From: CAYYYP01 sp964475985
GTDB taxonomy: Bacteria > Bdellovibrionota > UBA1018 > CAYHWW01
Length of the DNA: 64,000 bases
Direction: 5' to 3'
Assembly: GCA_964475985.1 (NCBI GenBank)
Contig: CAYYYP010000001.1
Coordinates: 137,971-201,970, forward strand
Positions 1 through 8,418 of the stretch are shown here, piece after piece. The first letter of the stretch is position 1; the number at the start of each line of letters is the position of its first letter. The position numbers were made by a program, and so were the translations under genes. The notes beneath the pieces were generated by a model. The model was not told the origin of the DNA. It searched no databases and saw only the letters and a program-made list of their open reading frames with translations.

Positions 1-327
1 CTAGAAGACAGTTCTTGGGATTCCGCCGGGGAAAAATTCAAAGAAGTATTGCAAGCTGGCGCTAAAGGCAACGAAGGAGCGGCGGCGCATTTTGGTTTGG
101 GCCGGGCACTCTTTGGCGAGAAAGATTATCGAAAATCCATCGTTGAACTTTCAAAGGTGCAGGAAGTCAGCAGCAAAAGCCCGCGCATTCCCGCGTCCCT
201 TTATTACATTGGCAAAGCTTTCGAGAAACTAAATATGAAAAAAGAAGCAAAGGGTTTTTACGCAGATTTGATTGAACGGTTCCCTAAATCAGACGAGGCA
301 AAAAAAGCCAAAGCCTTGGTGAAATAA
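1..327 (+). CDS. TPR-type periplasmic protein, 3' end only (YbgF/BamD-like)
   Basis: The frame is open from base 1 without a start, so the gene begins upstream of the window. The visible 108 residues form two or three helix-turn-helix units of tetratricopeptide type: an alanine/glycine-rich helix pair around FGLGRALFGEKDY and a second around YYIGKAFEKLNMKKEA, ending near ERFPKSDEAKKA. The F-P-x-S-x-x-A pattern at the end of a unit is typical of the C-terminal TPR domains of YbgF/CpoB and BamD-like envelope proteins. Those proteins act as scaffolds in the Tol-Pal or Bam machinery. Which family this is cannot be settled without the missing N-terminus. It ends 12 bases before the next gene on the same strand, so the two may share a transcript. 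Confidence 0.7.
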   Translation, partial: LEDSSWDSAGEKFKEVLQAGAKGNEGAAAHFGLGRALFGEKDYRKSIVELSKVQEVSSKSPRIPASLYYIGKAFEKLNMKKEAKGFYADLIERFPKSDEAKKAKALVK

Positions 328-339
328 ATTAGGCTTCAA

Positions 340-1920
340 ATGCGGTCAGCCAAAGCTTCATGTCTTATACTTTTGTTGGTTGGATTTACTGCGATCGGTG
401 CGAGCATCATAGGTTGCTCTGGCCCTGACGCTAAAACCTCTCCCGATGGAAACTTTCCCTTCGTTCCGGAAGGTTTAAATATTGTTTATTTAGCTAATGT
501 GAATGGGGAACTTGAACCCTGCGGATGCCGTACGAACCCCGCCGGAGGTATCGCAAGGAAATGGACGCTGTTCGTGGGCCGAGGAATTCAACGGGAAAAC
601 TCCCTCATCCTCGACGCCGGTGACCTCTTTTACAATACGGCGCCGACCCCTCCCTTCCTTAGAGAACAATGGGACCTTCAGGCCGAAGCCTTGGCGCAAA
701 GCTATGCCACCATGGGTATCGATGCCTTTACGCCCGGAGAAAAAGATTTTGCTTCGGGCAAGGGTACTTTTTTAAAACTTGCTCAGAGCGCAAATATGCC
801 AGTGGTTTCCGCAAATCTCTTTGATCGTACAACCAATAAGCTCGCGTTTGATCCCTATATCGTCGTAAAAAAGCGTGGACTGCGTTTTGGCATTGTTGGG
901 CTCAGTGAGGAGACACTTGAGTATGCCGACGAATTCACCGTGACCAAGGCTAACGCTGCCCTTCAAAAGTTTTTGCCAGAAGTTCAGAAGAAATCCGATG
1001 TGGTCATTGTGCTTTCGCACTTAGGGTTTGAGCGAGATCAAGAAATCGCAAAGGAATTTCCTGGCATTCGTTTGATCTTTGGCGGTCATTCCCAAAACCT
1101 CCTCATGGAACCAGAGCGAATCGGAGACGCCTTACTTTTCCAGACCAGCTTTCGCAGTCAACACATCGGCGTTCTAACGAAGGATAAACATGAACTCATC
1201 ACCTTGGATGATCATCTGGACGCGCCGGGTGCAGCGGCCACGGAAAATCCTATGGCTAAGCTTACGGAAGAAACCAAGAGAAAAATCGCAAGAATCAATG
1301 AATCAGTGACGGAAAAAATCCAAGCCGAAACGCCCGCAGCCGACAATGGAATCCATGAGGTACCGGTGTCTAAAAAAATTGAAGAGGACCGCCCCCGGAA
1401 TGGCTACGCTACCTTTCCCCAATGCATTCAGTGTCACAAAACCCAAGTCGATGCTTACCTCAAAAGTCCCCATGGCCACTCCTATTTAACCCTGGTGCAA
1501 AAGAAACAATCCTCAAACAAAGATTGTTTAAAATGCCATACCCTCGGAATGAACGAAAAGAGTGGCTGGAAAAATGTCACAAAAATTGTTTGGGCGTCTT
1601 CCGGTACTAAGATTGGAAAATCCTTAGAACCTAAGGCGTTTATGAAAAAAGTAGCCGAAGGAAAAATTTCCACCGCTGGCATCGGCGAAGATAATCTCAC
1701 GCGTTACCGGGTGTATGCGAACGCCCAATGTGAGAACTGCCACGGCGACGCTTCCACGCATATTCAAACTCATGGTTCTGAGAAACTGGGCGCGGTCTCG
1801 CAGCAGATGTGCTTGCAATGTCACACCCAAGTTCAAGCGCCTCAGTGGTATAAAAATGGTGAGCTTGATAGTGAAGTTTTAAAAGACAAGTTTGATGCGG
1901 TAAAATCGAAGTACCACTAA
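340..1920 (+). CDS. Lipoprotein fusing a UshA-like metallophosphatase fold to a tetraheme cytochrome c domain
   Basis: A hydrophobic signal ends in a lipobox at SIIGC (Cys26), so the protein should be an envelope lipoprotein. Residues about 45-290 follow the 5'-nucleotidase/UshA pattern, with LDAGD near 91-95, LSHLGFERD near 225-233 and GGHSQ near 248-252. Two usual metal-binding motifs are altered: the first reads NVNGELEPCGC where D-x-H is normal, and PGEKD stands where GNH(D/E) is normal. Residues about 360-500 carry four CxxCH heme motifs (362, 396, 464, 491), as in the cytochrome c554 family. A redox role in the periplasm is likely, and hydrolase activity is doubtful. No strong ribosome site precedes the ATG, so the start is moderately sure. 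There is a combined phosphatase-fold/multiheme family, but its substrate is unknown to me. Confidence 0.8.
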   Translation: MRSAKASCLILLLVGFTAIGASIIGCSGPDAKTSPDGNFPFVPEGLNIVYLANVNGELEPCGCRTNPAGGIARKWTLFVGRGIQRENSLILDAGDLFYNTAPTPPFLREQWDLQAEALAQSYATMGIDAFTPGEKDFASGKGTFLKLAQSANMPVVSANLFDRTTNKLAFDPYIVVKKRGLRFGIVGLSEETLEYADEFTVTKANAALQKFLPEVQKKSDVVIVLSHLGFERDQEIAKEFPGIRLIFGGHSQNLLMEPERIGDALLFQTSFRSQHIGVLTKDKHELITLDDHLDAPGAAATENPMAKLTEETKRKIARINESVTEKIQAETPAADNGIHEVPVSKKIEEDRPRNGYATFPQCIQCHKTQVDAYLKSPHGHSYLTLVQKKQSSNKDCLKCHTLGMNEKSGWKNVTKIVWASSGTKIGKSLEPKAFMKKVAEGKISTAGIGEDNLTRYRVYANAQCENCHGDASTHIQTHGSEKLGAVSQQMCLQCHTQVQAPQWYKNGELDSEVLKDKFDAVKSKYH

Positions 1921-1957
1921 ATAGAGTTCAAGCGGTTCAGCCTGGATAAAGCTTGCG

Positions 1958-2326
1958 TTACCTTCGATCGGCGACCTGCATTCCAAAATAATTTTCCATA
2001 ATGCTGATTCCGGCTATGCAGCGAAATGTGCGATCGACATCGGTCCGACGGTTAAAGCAATCATCCAATGCGCCCGCATGGAGAGCTTCCTGTTCAGCAA
2101 TCGGCCAATGACCAACTTCAGAAACCCGCTGTCCGCCCCTTTGGGTCACGGCCCGTTCCGCCCGATTCCACAAATAATCAGCCCCATAATAACAATCATC
2201 ATTCTGCAGGCAAAGCATCCGCACGCTGTTTGCAACCTCTGGCTCCATTTGAGCCTTAGCCTCTTGATTCCCCAAACCAAAAACGAAACCCATCGCTAGC
2301 ACCGAAACGAAAAGAAACGTCTTCAT
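1958..2326 (-). CDS. Small secreted protein of unknown function
   Basis: The 122-residue product starts with a classical signal peptide (MKTFLFVSVLAMGFVFGLG, likely cut after AKA near residue 25). The mature part has four cysteines, a CLQNDDC pair and two further ones near CFNRR and FRC, which could form two disulfides in the periplasm. An AGGAG ribosome site lies 6 bases before the ATG, which supports the start. It is separated from the upstream gene by about 205 AT-rich bases, so it probably has its own promoter. I do not recognise the family. Confidence 0.65.
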   Translation of the reverse strand: MKTFLFVSVLAMGFVFGLGNQEAKAQMEPEVANSVRMLCLQNDDCYYGADYLWNRAERAVTQRGGQRVSEVGHWPIAEQEALHAGALDDCFNRRTDVDRTFRCIAGISIMENYFGMQVADRR

Positions 2327-2531
2327 TCATTCTCCTATTTCAAAGAAAACTCTGATTTCGACCATACTTCAAGGCTTCAGGAACGCCTACTTGAAATACA
2401 TCTAATGGTGCGTATATAAATTAATTTCATTTAAATTGAAAGAACTTTAAAGAGATTGAGTATAGGCGCATGCGAAAGTAAGCGAGATAGGCCAGTTAGA
2501 TTTTTATAAAGCAAAATCAAAGGCTTAGGGC

Positions 2532-3566
2532 CTAAAACTCAAATCCAAATCCCACAAAAAAGAGTTCCATCTTAAAATCGACAGCACCGGTGAGGGGCCT
2601 CGCGATCATGTACTGCGCGCTTAAGTAAGTATGTAAAATTCCATAGGCATCATATCGATCCCATGAATCCTTGCGACCGATCCAATCAAGGCTAAGCTGC
2701 ACGCCAGCCACCAGGTGGTAAGAGCTTGAAATTCCTTTACGAGAGCTTTGATCATCATCACGAGTTTCCATAAAGGGAATGGCCATGAGACCTGCCTGGG
2801 CGAAGGGAACGATGAGCCTGGGTTGAATGGCGCGGTAACCCACTCCCGCGCCAATGGGCAAAGCTAAAAAAGAGAACTTTGTCTCTGATTCGGCGCCAAG
2901 CTTTGTGAATCGACCGGTGCCCTTAAAAAAGAGCCCCGTAACCCTTAAGTGGGGCCCAAAAGCTCCAATCACTGGATCCCGAAACACTTGCCTTTCATAG
3001 GAAAAATCAAAACCCGGATTGAATTTTTTTTTCGTGCTGTACACGGACTCAAACGAATTGGCCTGTTTTGAGCCACCGGTGAAGTCAAAATTTGCCGCCA
3101 CCATCAAACCAACCTGAGCGGTATTCTGCACCTTCTTGTCTTTTTTGGGTTGAAGCTCTTTGCCATCTTTTAAACTCTGAATATAAGCCTCGGGATTGTT
3201 TGGATCCTGCTTCTCAGATTTGTGTTCGTCTTTATTCAAAAGTTTATCTAAGTAGGGTTGCTTTGGATCATTATCCGGAGAGCGCGGCTCATCCTTTGAT
3301 TCTTTTTCGTTTTCCCGCTTGAGAGACTCCATATATGGCTGCATCTCATTGGGTTCCGTAACCAATGGTTTACGATTTCGCGGAAGTTTTAGAATCGACT
3401 CATCTCCTTCCAACGCATCTTTTTCTAGCAGCTTATCAAGATAGGGCTGCCTTGAAACCGTCTCGGGAGAAGCGACCGGCACCGTGGATTCTGCAAAAGC
3501 CAGGCATCCGGAAACCGAAAATAAAACCGAGACTAAAACTATTTTATTAATTTTTATATTTTTCAC
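2532..3566 (-). CDS. Outer-membrane barrel-like protein with alternating PYLDKLL / YxxSLK repeats
   Basis: A signal peptide (cleavage near AFA-ES, residue 25) is followed by a charged, proline-containing region of about 110 residues. This region holds four short repeats in alternating order: PYLDKLLEKD at 41, PYMESLKREN at 77, PYLDKLLNKD at 104 and EAYIQSLKDG at 126. From about residue 150 to the end the sequence alternates polar and aromatic residues and finishes in GFGFEF, with the C-terminal phenylalanine usual for outer-membrane barrels. The charged part may be a periplasmic arm that binds peptidoglycan or a partner. Its start overlaps the stop of the CFI-box gene by 4 bases (ATGA), so translation is probably coupled. 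Function unknown. Confidence 0.65.
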   Translation of the reverse strand: MKNIKINKIVLVSVLFSVSGCLAFAESTVPVASPETVSRQPYLDKLLEKDALEGDESILKLPRNRKPLVTEPNEMQPYMESLKRENEKESKDEPRSPDNDPKQPYLDKLLNKDEHKSEKQDPNNPEAYIQSLKDGKELQPKKDKKVQNTAQVGLMVAANFDFTGGSKQANSFESVYSTKKKFNPGFDFSYERQVFRDPVIGAFGPHLRVTGLFFKGTGRFTKLGAESETKFSFLALPIGAGVGYRAIQPRLIVPFAQAGLMAIPFMETRDDDQSSRKGISSSYHLVAGVQLSLDWIGRKDSWDRYDAYGILHTYLSAQYMIARPLTGAVDFKMELFFVGFGFEF

Positions 3567-4774
3567 AGGAGATGCCAGAAGAAAAGAAAGAGCTTGGTAG
3601 ACATTACGATGGGGGAAAGCCCTACAAACAATATTGGTTTTAACCAGGAATGTTGAATGACATAATTCGCAGCACCTGGGCTCCAGCTATAATACCACTG
3701 CACGAATTTACGTCCCGCGGGAAACTGAAGCAGGATCTCATCCCTGAACTGGCGTAAAGGATTCAGCCAAAATGGTCTATTAGAATAGGTGACCGTTGCC
3801 ACAAAACATCCGGAATCCGCCAAGTATCCGGCAATCTGCGATGGAGTAACTTGTGGCGCATTACCCGCGGGATTTGGTGGCCCAGGGCGCGAAACAAAAC
3901 CGCCTTCATTCACGTAGGCCATTTGCACATTGTAGGTTTGGTCGTTTTCCAGTCCGTTCACCACGGTTTGGCTTGCCGCGGTGCCTGGCGCATAAACCTT
4001 AACTGTGGCATCGGACAACGTCATATTGGTACCTAACGCCGTTGAGCTTTTTTGAAATAAAAAAAGTTTACCTATAATATTGAAATCTGTGGTGGCGATA
4101 TCGGGGGAAGAAACTACGAGAATGGTCGCCCGAGTGTCGCCTGGTTTTGGGACGATACCGTAGGTCTCAAATCCGGTTGCATTCGCCGGAGTGAATGAAT
4201 TTGTGCGAGTAGGACATTGCACGAGACGAAAAGAAAACGACGTGTAGTCCATCTGCTCTGTCCCGTTAGTGTAAGTGGGATTTGAAAAGGAATGCGGCGC
4301 CGCTGTATGCACGATAGTGCCAACCCGAACGGTATGCGTGCCCGTAAGGATATTGTGCGCCGAAGCGCAGGTGCCGCCTCCCACGCCCTGGGCCTGCGCT
4401 ACGGTGCAAAAGTCGCTTAACTTTATATTAAAGCTCATACCGTCGCTGTATCCAACGTTAGTCGCCGCACCATTGATATTGATGGAGGCCACACTCCCGT
4501 TTGAAGCAACGTATTCGGCTACGACATCCCTTGAACTAGAACTTGAAATGGATGAATGGATCGTAAATTTCAAGTTATCGGTCAGTTCGATAATGGAGAG
4601 ATCAGTAGAATAGAGAACTCTATCCCAGTCACTGCACCCACCCCCATCCGCGATGGGCCAGGAGAAAATGGGACTCGCTTTATAACTTGCGTTGCTGGAA
4701 TCAAGGGTGATGCTGCCAAAGGCATTCGATACGAAAAAAAACAAAACCGGAAAGATTGAGAGGAGTGCCATCAT
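3563..4774 (-). CDS. Secreted CFI-box-CTERM domain protein
   Basis: A signal peptide (SNAFGS, cut near residue 20) precedes about 300 residues rich in Ser, Thr and Asn, of the kind seen in fibronectin-III or immunoglobulin-like extracellular modules. The last 85 residues match the CFI-box C-terminal region: CFVATVTYSN, then LRQFRDEILL, FPAGRKFVQWYYSWSP, and two hydrophobic stretches near the end. In this family the Cys-Phe-(Ile/Val)-Ala-Thr box and the R-x-x-R-D helix are nearly invariant, and the tail looks like a sorting or anchoring signal; its processing enzyme is not known to me. The gene starts 6 bases after the asd stop and overlaps the barrel gene by 4 bases, suggesting all three share one transcript. 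Confidence 0.75.
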   Translation of the reverse strand: MMALLSIFPVLFFFVSNAFGSITLDSSNASYKASPIFSWPIADGGGCSDWDRVLYSTDLSIIELTDNLKFTIHSSISSSSSRDVVAEYVASNGSVASININGAATNVGYSDGMSFNIKLSDFCTVAQAQGVGGGTCASAHNILTGTHTVRVGTIVHTAAPHSFSNPTYTNGTEQMDYTSFSFRLVQCPTRTNSFTPANATGFETYGIVPKPGDTRATILVVSSPDIATTDFNIIGKLFLFQKSSTALGTNMTLSDATVKVYAPGTAASQTVVNGLENDQTYNVQMAYVNEGGFVSRPGPPNPAGNAPQVTPSQIAGYLADSGCFVATVTYSNRPFWLNPLRQFRDEILLQFPAGRKFVQWYYSWSPGAANYVIQHSWLKPILFVGLSPIVMSTKLFLFFWHLL

Positions 4775-4780
4775 TCTAGT

Positions 4781-5914
4781 CTAACTCGTAAGGTCGCCGC
4801 GTTGCCAGAGGGCTTCTCCGATCTGCACTGCGTTAAGGGCCGCACCTTTACGCAGATTGTCACCTACGATCCATAGGAGTAGACCGTGATTCCCCGGCAG
4901 CGATGGATCCCTCCGGATACGACCCACGAACACGTCGTCTTGCCCGGAGACTTGGGTGGCTATGGGATATTTATTCTGTGATGGCTCATCAAGCACTTGA
5001 ACGCCAGGCATCCTCGCAAGGATTTCCCTAACTTGAGCAAGATCACGAAATGGTTTTTTCAATTCCACCGCAACGGTTTCGGAGTGTCCGTTCAATACTG
5101 GCACCCGCACGCAGGTCGCTGCGACTTGCAACGAATCGTCACCCAATATCTTTCGAGTTTCGTTCATTACTTTGACTTCTTCGCCGGTAAACCCGTCCTC
5201 CTGGAAAACATCGATGTGAGGAATGCAATTAAAGGCGATGGGATGCGGAAACGCCTTAGGACGCATATCTGAGGAAGTCGTGCCCTTAGCGAAATCAGAG
5301 ATTTGTTGCCGCAATTCGTCGATACCCTGCTGACCTTTGCCCGACACCGCCTGATATGAAGAAAGGAGAATACGTTTCATCCCAAATTCATCCATTAAGG
5401 GCTTTAAAACCATCACCATCTGCGCGGTGGTGCAGTTAGGGTTAGCGACTACACGGTGAAGCTTGGCTTGATCTAAACTTTTTTCATTCACTTCCGGCAC
5501 GACCAGCGGAACTTCCGAACGCATGCGAAAAAGGCTGCTGTTATCGATCACAAAGGCTCCGGCCTTAACCGCGGCAGGCGCGAAGGCTTCCGCTATTTTA
5601 CTGCCCGCTGTGAAAAAAACGATTTGATCCTTCTCAAAACTTTCATTCTGCCGTAACTCTTCAACGCGGAACTCTTGCCCCTCTTCTCGCACCAAGATGC
5701 CCGCACTTCTAGCAGAGGCAAGCAAACGTAAACGTCCGACAGAAGGAAAAGAATTTTTCGCACCGGGCGGGCTTACGCACCAGCGCTTTAGGACCGTACG
5801 TAAAACTTCACGCCCAACGGCACCCGTCGCGCCCACGATGGAAAGATTGAGAGGCTTTTTCGTCCCGGCAATACCAGAATTAGCCATTGAACGTGCTCTC
5901 ATCGGGTCGGGCAT
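4781..5914 (-). CDS. asd: Aspartate-semialdehyde dehydrogenase
   Basis: This enzyme reduces aspartyl phosphate to aspartate semialdehyde with NADPH, the branch point to lysine/diaminopimelate, threonine and methionine. The N-terminal Rossmann motif SIVGATGAVGREV, the catalytic cysteine in VVANPNCTTAQM (Cys161 in this frame) and FNCIPHIDVF are all present. The length is usual for the family. The start is uncertain. The longest frame begins at 5914 with AAAGG upstream, but the ATG at 5887 (Met10) gives a more standard N-terminus with GAGAG upstream. Either start overlaps the end of pssA, so the two are probably translationally coupled. The diaminopimelate link fits the envelope genes around it. 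Confidence 0.93.
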   Translation of the reverse strand: MPDPMRARSMANSGIAGTKKPLNLSIVGATGAVGREVLRTVLKRWCVSPPGAKNSFPSVGRLRLLASARSAGILVREEGQEFRVEELRQNESFEKDQIVFFTAGSKIAEAFAPAAVKAGAFVIDNSSLFRMRSEVPLVVPEVNEKSLDQAKLHRVVANPNCTTAQMVMVLKPLMDEFGMKRILLSSYQAVSGKGQQGIDELRQQISDFAKGTTSSDMRPKAFPHPIAFNCIPHIDVFQEDGFTGEEVKVMNETRKILGDDSLQVAATCVRVPVLNGHSETVAVELKKPFRDLAQVREILARMPGVQVLDEPSQNKYPIATQVSGQDDVFVGRIRRDPSLPGNHGLLLWIVGDNLRKGAALNAVQIGEALWQRGDLTS

Positions 5915-6695
5915 GAATGCCTTTAGTTTCCAACAACGGTTTTTTGCGGGAGAGTAATCGATAAAATTCCATAACCAGGCCTCCGGAAATGTAAAATACC
6001 GTCATGGCAAAGAGGGTGAGCTCTGGCCGAATGGCGATTAAGACCATGACTAATACAATTGCCGCCAAGGATTGCACGGAATTTTCGCGACTGATTTTAA
6101 ATTCTTTAAAAGAAGGGAAAGAAATAGATGAAATCATAAGAGATGCTACGGAGAGGGCCACCGGGAGAATAAAAACATGTTTGGGTATGCCATAGGACTC
6201 AAGCGAAAGTTCTCGATAAAAAAGAATTCCCGACGCTAAGGAACAAGCCGCCAAAGGGCTTGGGATTCCCTGGAAAAAACCTTTGGGTACATTAGCCACC
6301 ATAACGTTAAAACGTGCAAGCCTTAGAGCTGCGCAAACCATGTATAGAAAACCTACCAACCAGCCTAGCCGGCCAAAGGGCTGAAGCGCCCAAAGGTAAA
6401 TCACCAATCCTGGTGCAACACCAAAGGAAACTAAGTCCGACAGGGAATCATATTGCAAACCAAAATCACTGGTGGAACGGGTAAAACGAGCGACCCGCCC
6501 ATCCATGGAATCAAAAAGCATACCCGCCATCAGCATCCAACAAGACTGGACATATTTCCCGTGAATTGAAGTTACAATGGCGAAAAAGCCGCAGAACATA
6601 TTCGCCGTCGTAAAAAGATTCGGAAGAATATAAATCTTTTTTGAGAACATTGGAGGTTGTGAGTCGGTGGATCGCATGACGTGATTATGTCCCAA
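5880..6695 (-). CDS. pssA: CDP-diacylglycerol-serine O-phosphatidyltransferase
   Basis: The product joins serine to CDP-diacylglycerol to give phosphatidylserine, the precursor of phosphatidylethanolamine, in the inner membrane. It shows the CDP-alcohol phosphotransferase signature: DGRVAR, then G eight residues on, then DSLSD. Several hydrophobic helices flank it. YILPNLFTTANMFCGF near residue 21 is the usual family opening. The longest frame begins with TTG at 6695; ATG at 6677 (Met7) or 6650 (Met16) are alternatives, and none has a convincing ribosome site. It sits in a run with cdsA, which makes its substrate. Confidence 0.92.
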   Translation of the reverse strand: MGHNHVMRSTDSQPPMFSKKIYILPNLFTTANMFCGFFAIVTSIHGKYVQSCWMLMAGMLFDSMDGRVARFTRSTSDFGLQYDSLSDLVSFGVAPGLVIYLWALQPFGRLGWLVGFLYMVCAALRLARFNVMVANVPKGFFQGIPSPLAACSLASGILFYRELSLESYGIPKHVFILPVALSVASLMISSISFPSFKEFKISRENSVQSLAAIVLVMVLIAIRPELTLFAMTVFYISGGLVMEFYRLLSRKKPLLETKGIHARPDESTFNG

Positions 6696-6722
6696 ATTCT
6701 CACCGAATGACCAGCATAAACC

Positions 6723-7523
6723 CTATTTATCCGAAGCTAGGTTACGCCTAAACAATAAAAAATAAAGAAAGCCCAAAGTTGACGACGCCACCACTGCGCT
6801 GGCAAAAGCCAACTTAAAGTATTGAATCCAAAGGGTGATCGCGAAGTTGAACGCAAACACTCCGGCGTAGACGCCAAGAATCCCCTGCACGAAAAGCGGA
6901 TGTAATTTTCGCCAGGGTGGTTCAGAGAACCAAGGAACGTACTTAAGGCCTATCTGGAAAAGGCGTTGGGTAGCCCATCCAACAAAAAACCATCCACCAA
7001 AATTTGCGGCCGTAACGCCAAAATAAAAACCCTCGTAAGGATAGTTGTAGATTTTCCCAAGAAACCACTTTTCGCCCTGCAGCGTAAGGGGATCAATGAC
7101 GACATCGAGCAGCATCATAATGATGCCCCCCAAAATGGGCGTGAAGGGAGAAAAAAATGCGGGCCAATTGCCCGTTCCTTTGCGAACCTCCCGAGGGGTT
7201 AACAGTGCGGCCGCCATCACGTAACTAAAGTAAGATAAGAAAACAAACGACAGGGAATCCCAGAATGGGACATTGGCAAGCCAGAGCTCCCGCGTCCTGG
7301 TCTCATCAAAATAAGTATATGGCCCAAACGGAAATCCGTTTCGAGTCGAACTGTACTCACATAAATAAGTCACCAGATACGTTTGTATGATGAAATACAA
7401 GGTGCGCCTTGGCCCTAGATGGTGGATCGCAAACACCAAAAAACACGCGAAAAACGCGTACACGTAAGGCCGGTAAATCACCGTACCCAGAAGCAACCTT
7501 AAAAATTCAGAAATTTGGGCCAT
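6723..7523 (-). CDS. CruF-like carotenoid biosynthesis membrane protein (COG2324)
   Basis: This is an integral membrane protein of 266 residues with about seven hydrophobic segments. The stretch with CEYSSTRNGFPFGPYTY, followed by VPFWDSLSFVFLSYFSY and LLDVVIDPL, matches the COG2324 carotenoid biosynthesis family. That family includes CruF-type hydratases, which add water to a carotenoid end group. No phytoene synthase or desaturase is visible nearby, so the substrate is uncertain. It lies 3 bases after tsaB and 28 bases before pssA on the same strand, an unusual place for a pigment gene. The family assignment rests on motif recognition, and the exact activity is inferred. Confidence 0.72.
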   Translation of the reverse strand: MAQISEFLRLLLGTVIYRPYVYAFFACFLVFAIHHLGPRRTLYFIIQTYLVTYLCEYSSTRNGFPFGPYTYFDETRTRELWLANVPFWDSLSFVFLSYFSYVMAAALLTPREVRKGTGNWPAFFSPFTPILGGIIMMLLDVVIDPLTLQGEKWFLGKIYNYPYEGFYFGVTAANFGGWFFVGWATQRLFQIGLKYVPWFSEPPWRKLHPLFVQGILGVYAGVFAFNFAITLWIQYFKLAFASAVVASSTLGFLYFLLFRRNLASDK

Positions 7524-7526
7524 GGT

Positions 7527-8315
7527 TTAGCTATCTACTCTTTCATTTATTCGGGCAAGCTCCTGCTTTTCGCGATGAACCTGCAAATTGATTTCCGCCT
7601 GGGATGGACGCATATAAACGGGATGAACTTCTCGGTGCCGGCCACAGAACTCAGCTCCAAGTGCTTCCACCAACGCACTCGCTAGGCCAACGGGCGTCAG
7701 CTGTAAATTTAAAATATTTATGGATTTGTCGGACGCGAAAGCCTGTGCCGCACTTCCGATTAAACACATACCTCGCCAGAGTTTTTCCTTCAAAAATTTT
7801 TGTTCGATTTCCGCAATGGCAAAGGCGCCCTCTTGCCAACCATTCTGGCCCTCCTCAGAGTCGTAGCCCGTAAATGCCAACCCCTGATAAGCCTTTTGCA
7901 ACACTATGAATTTCGCCGAATCAGATTGGGATTTTCCCTCCCACCAGAGACTTCGGAGGGTCGAAAGAGGAATTAAGGGAATTCCTAAAGCTTGGGCTAA
8001 GGTTTTTGCCGTCGCAATTCCAATGCGTAAGCCGGTAAATGACCCCGGGCCCACGGTGACGGCAATCCCAGTTAAGTTTCTTAAGGCAACCGGGCCCGTA
8101 ACCAAAGGAAAGGCTTCACATAGGATTTCATGGATAAGTCCAAGAAGTCCCTCGGAGGCTGAGGCCCGGACATCTCCAAACCGTTGGGATACCAAACTGG
8201 CGGCCCATTCCTGAGACTCAGTTTGCTGGATATTAAGGAGTGCCACTTGCGCAGGGGAGTCAGTGCCCTGGGACGCCTCCACGACTAACCAAAAGCCAGA
8301 TTTTGAAAAAGCCAT
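7527..8315 (-). CDS. tsaB: tRNA threonylcarbamoyladenosine biosynthesis protein TsaB
   Basis: TsaB is the non-catalytic partner of TsaD in making the t6A modification at position 37 of tRNAs that read ANN codons. The hallmark VTVGPGSFTGLRIGIATAKTLAQALG is present near residues 91-116, followed by IPLIPLSTL. The N-terminal metal-site residues of TsaD are absent, as expected for TsaB. At 262 residues it is slightly longer than the usual 220-230. It sits 103 bases after rseP and 3 bases before the CruF-like gene. No TsaD or TsaE gene lies in the window. Confidence 0.88.
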   Translation of the reverse strand: MAFSKSGFWLVVEASQGTDSPAQVALLNIQQTESQEWAASLVSQRFGDVRASASEGLLGLIHEILCEAFPLVTGPVALRNLTGIAVTVGPGSFTGLRIGIATAKTLAQALGIPLIPLSTLRSLWWEGKSQSDSAKFIVLQKAYQGLAFTGYDSEEGQNGWQEGAFAIAEIEQKFLKEKLWRGMCLIGSAAQAFASDKSINILNLQLTPVGLASALVEALGAEFCGRHREVHPVYMRPSQAEINLQVHREKQELARINERVDS

Positions 8316-8418
8316 TTGCTTGCGCCTCGCGCCTATCAGCTACTTCAAGCCTGCTTTTGACTCAAACAAATTATAGGTAAAACAATACTGAAACGCCGAC
8401 TGCCTTAACAACTAGGCG

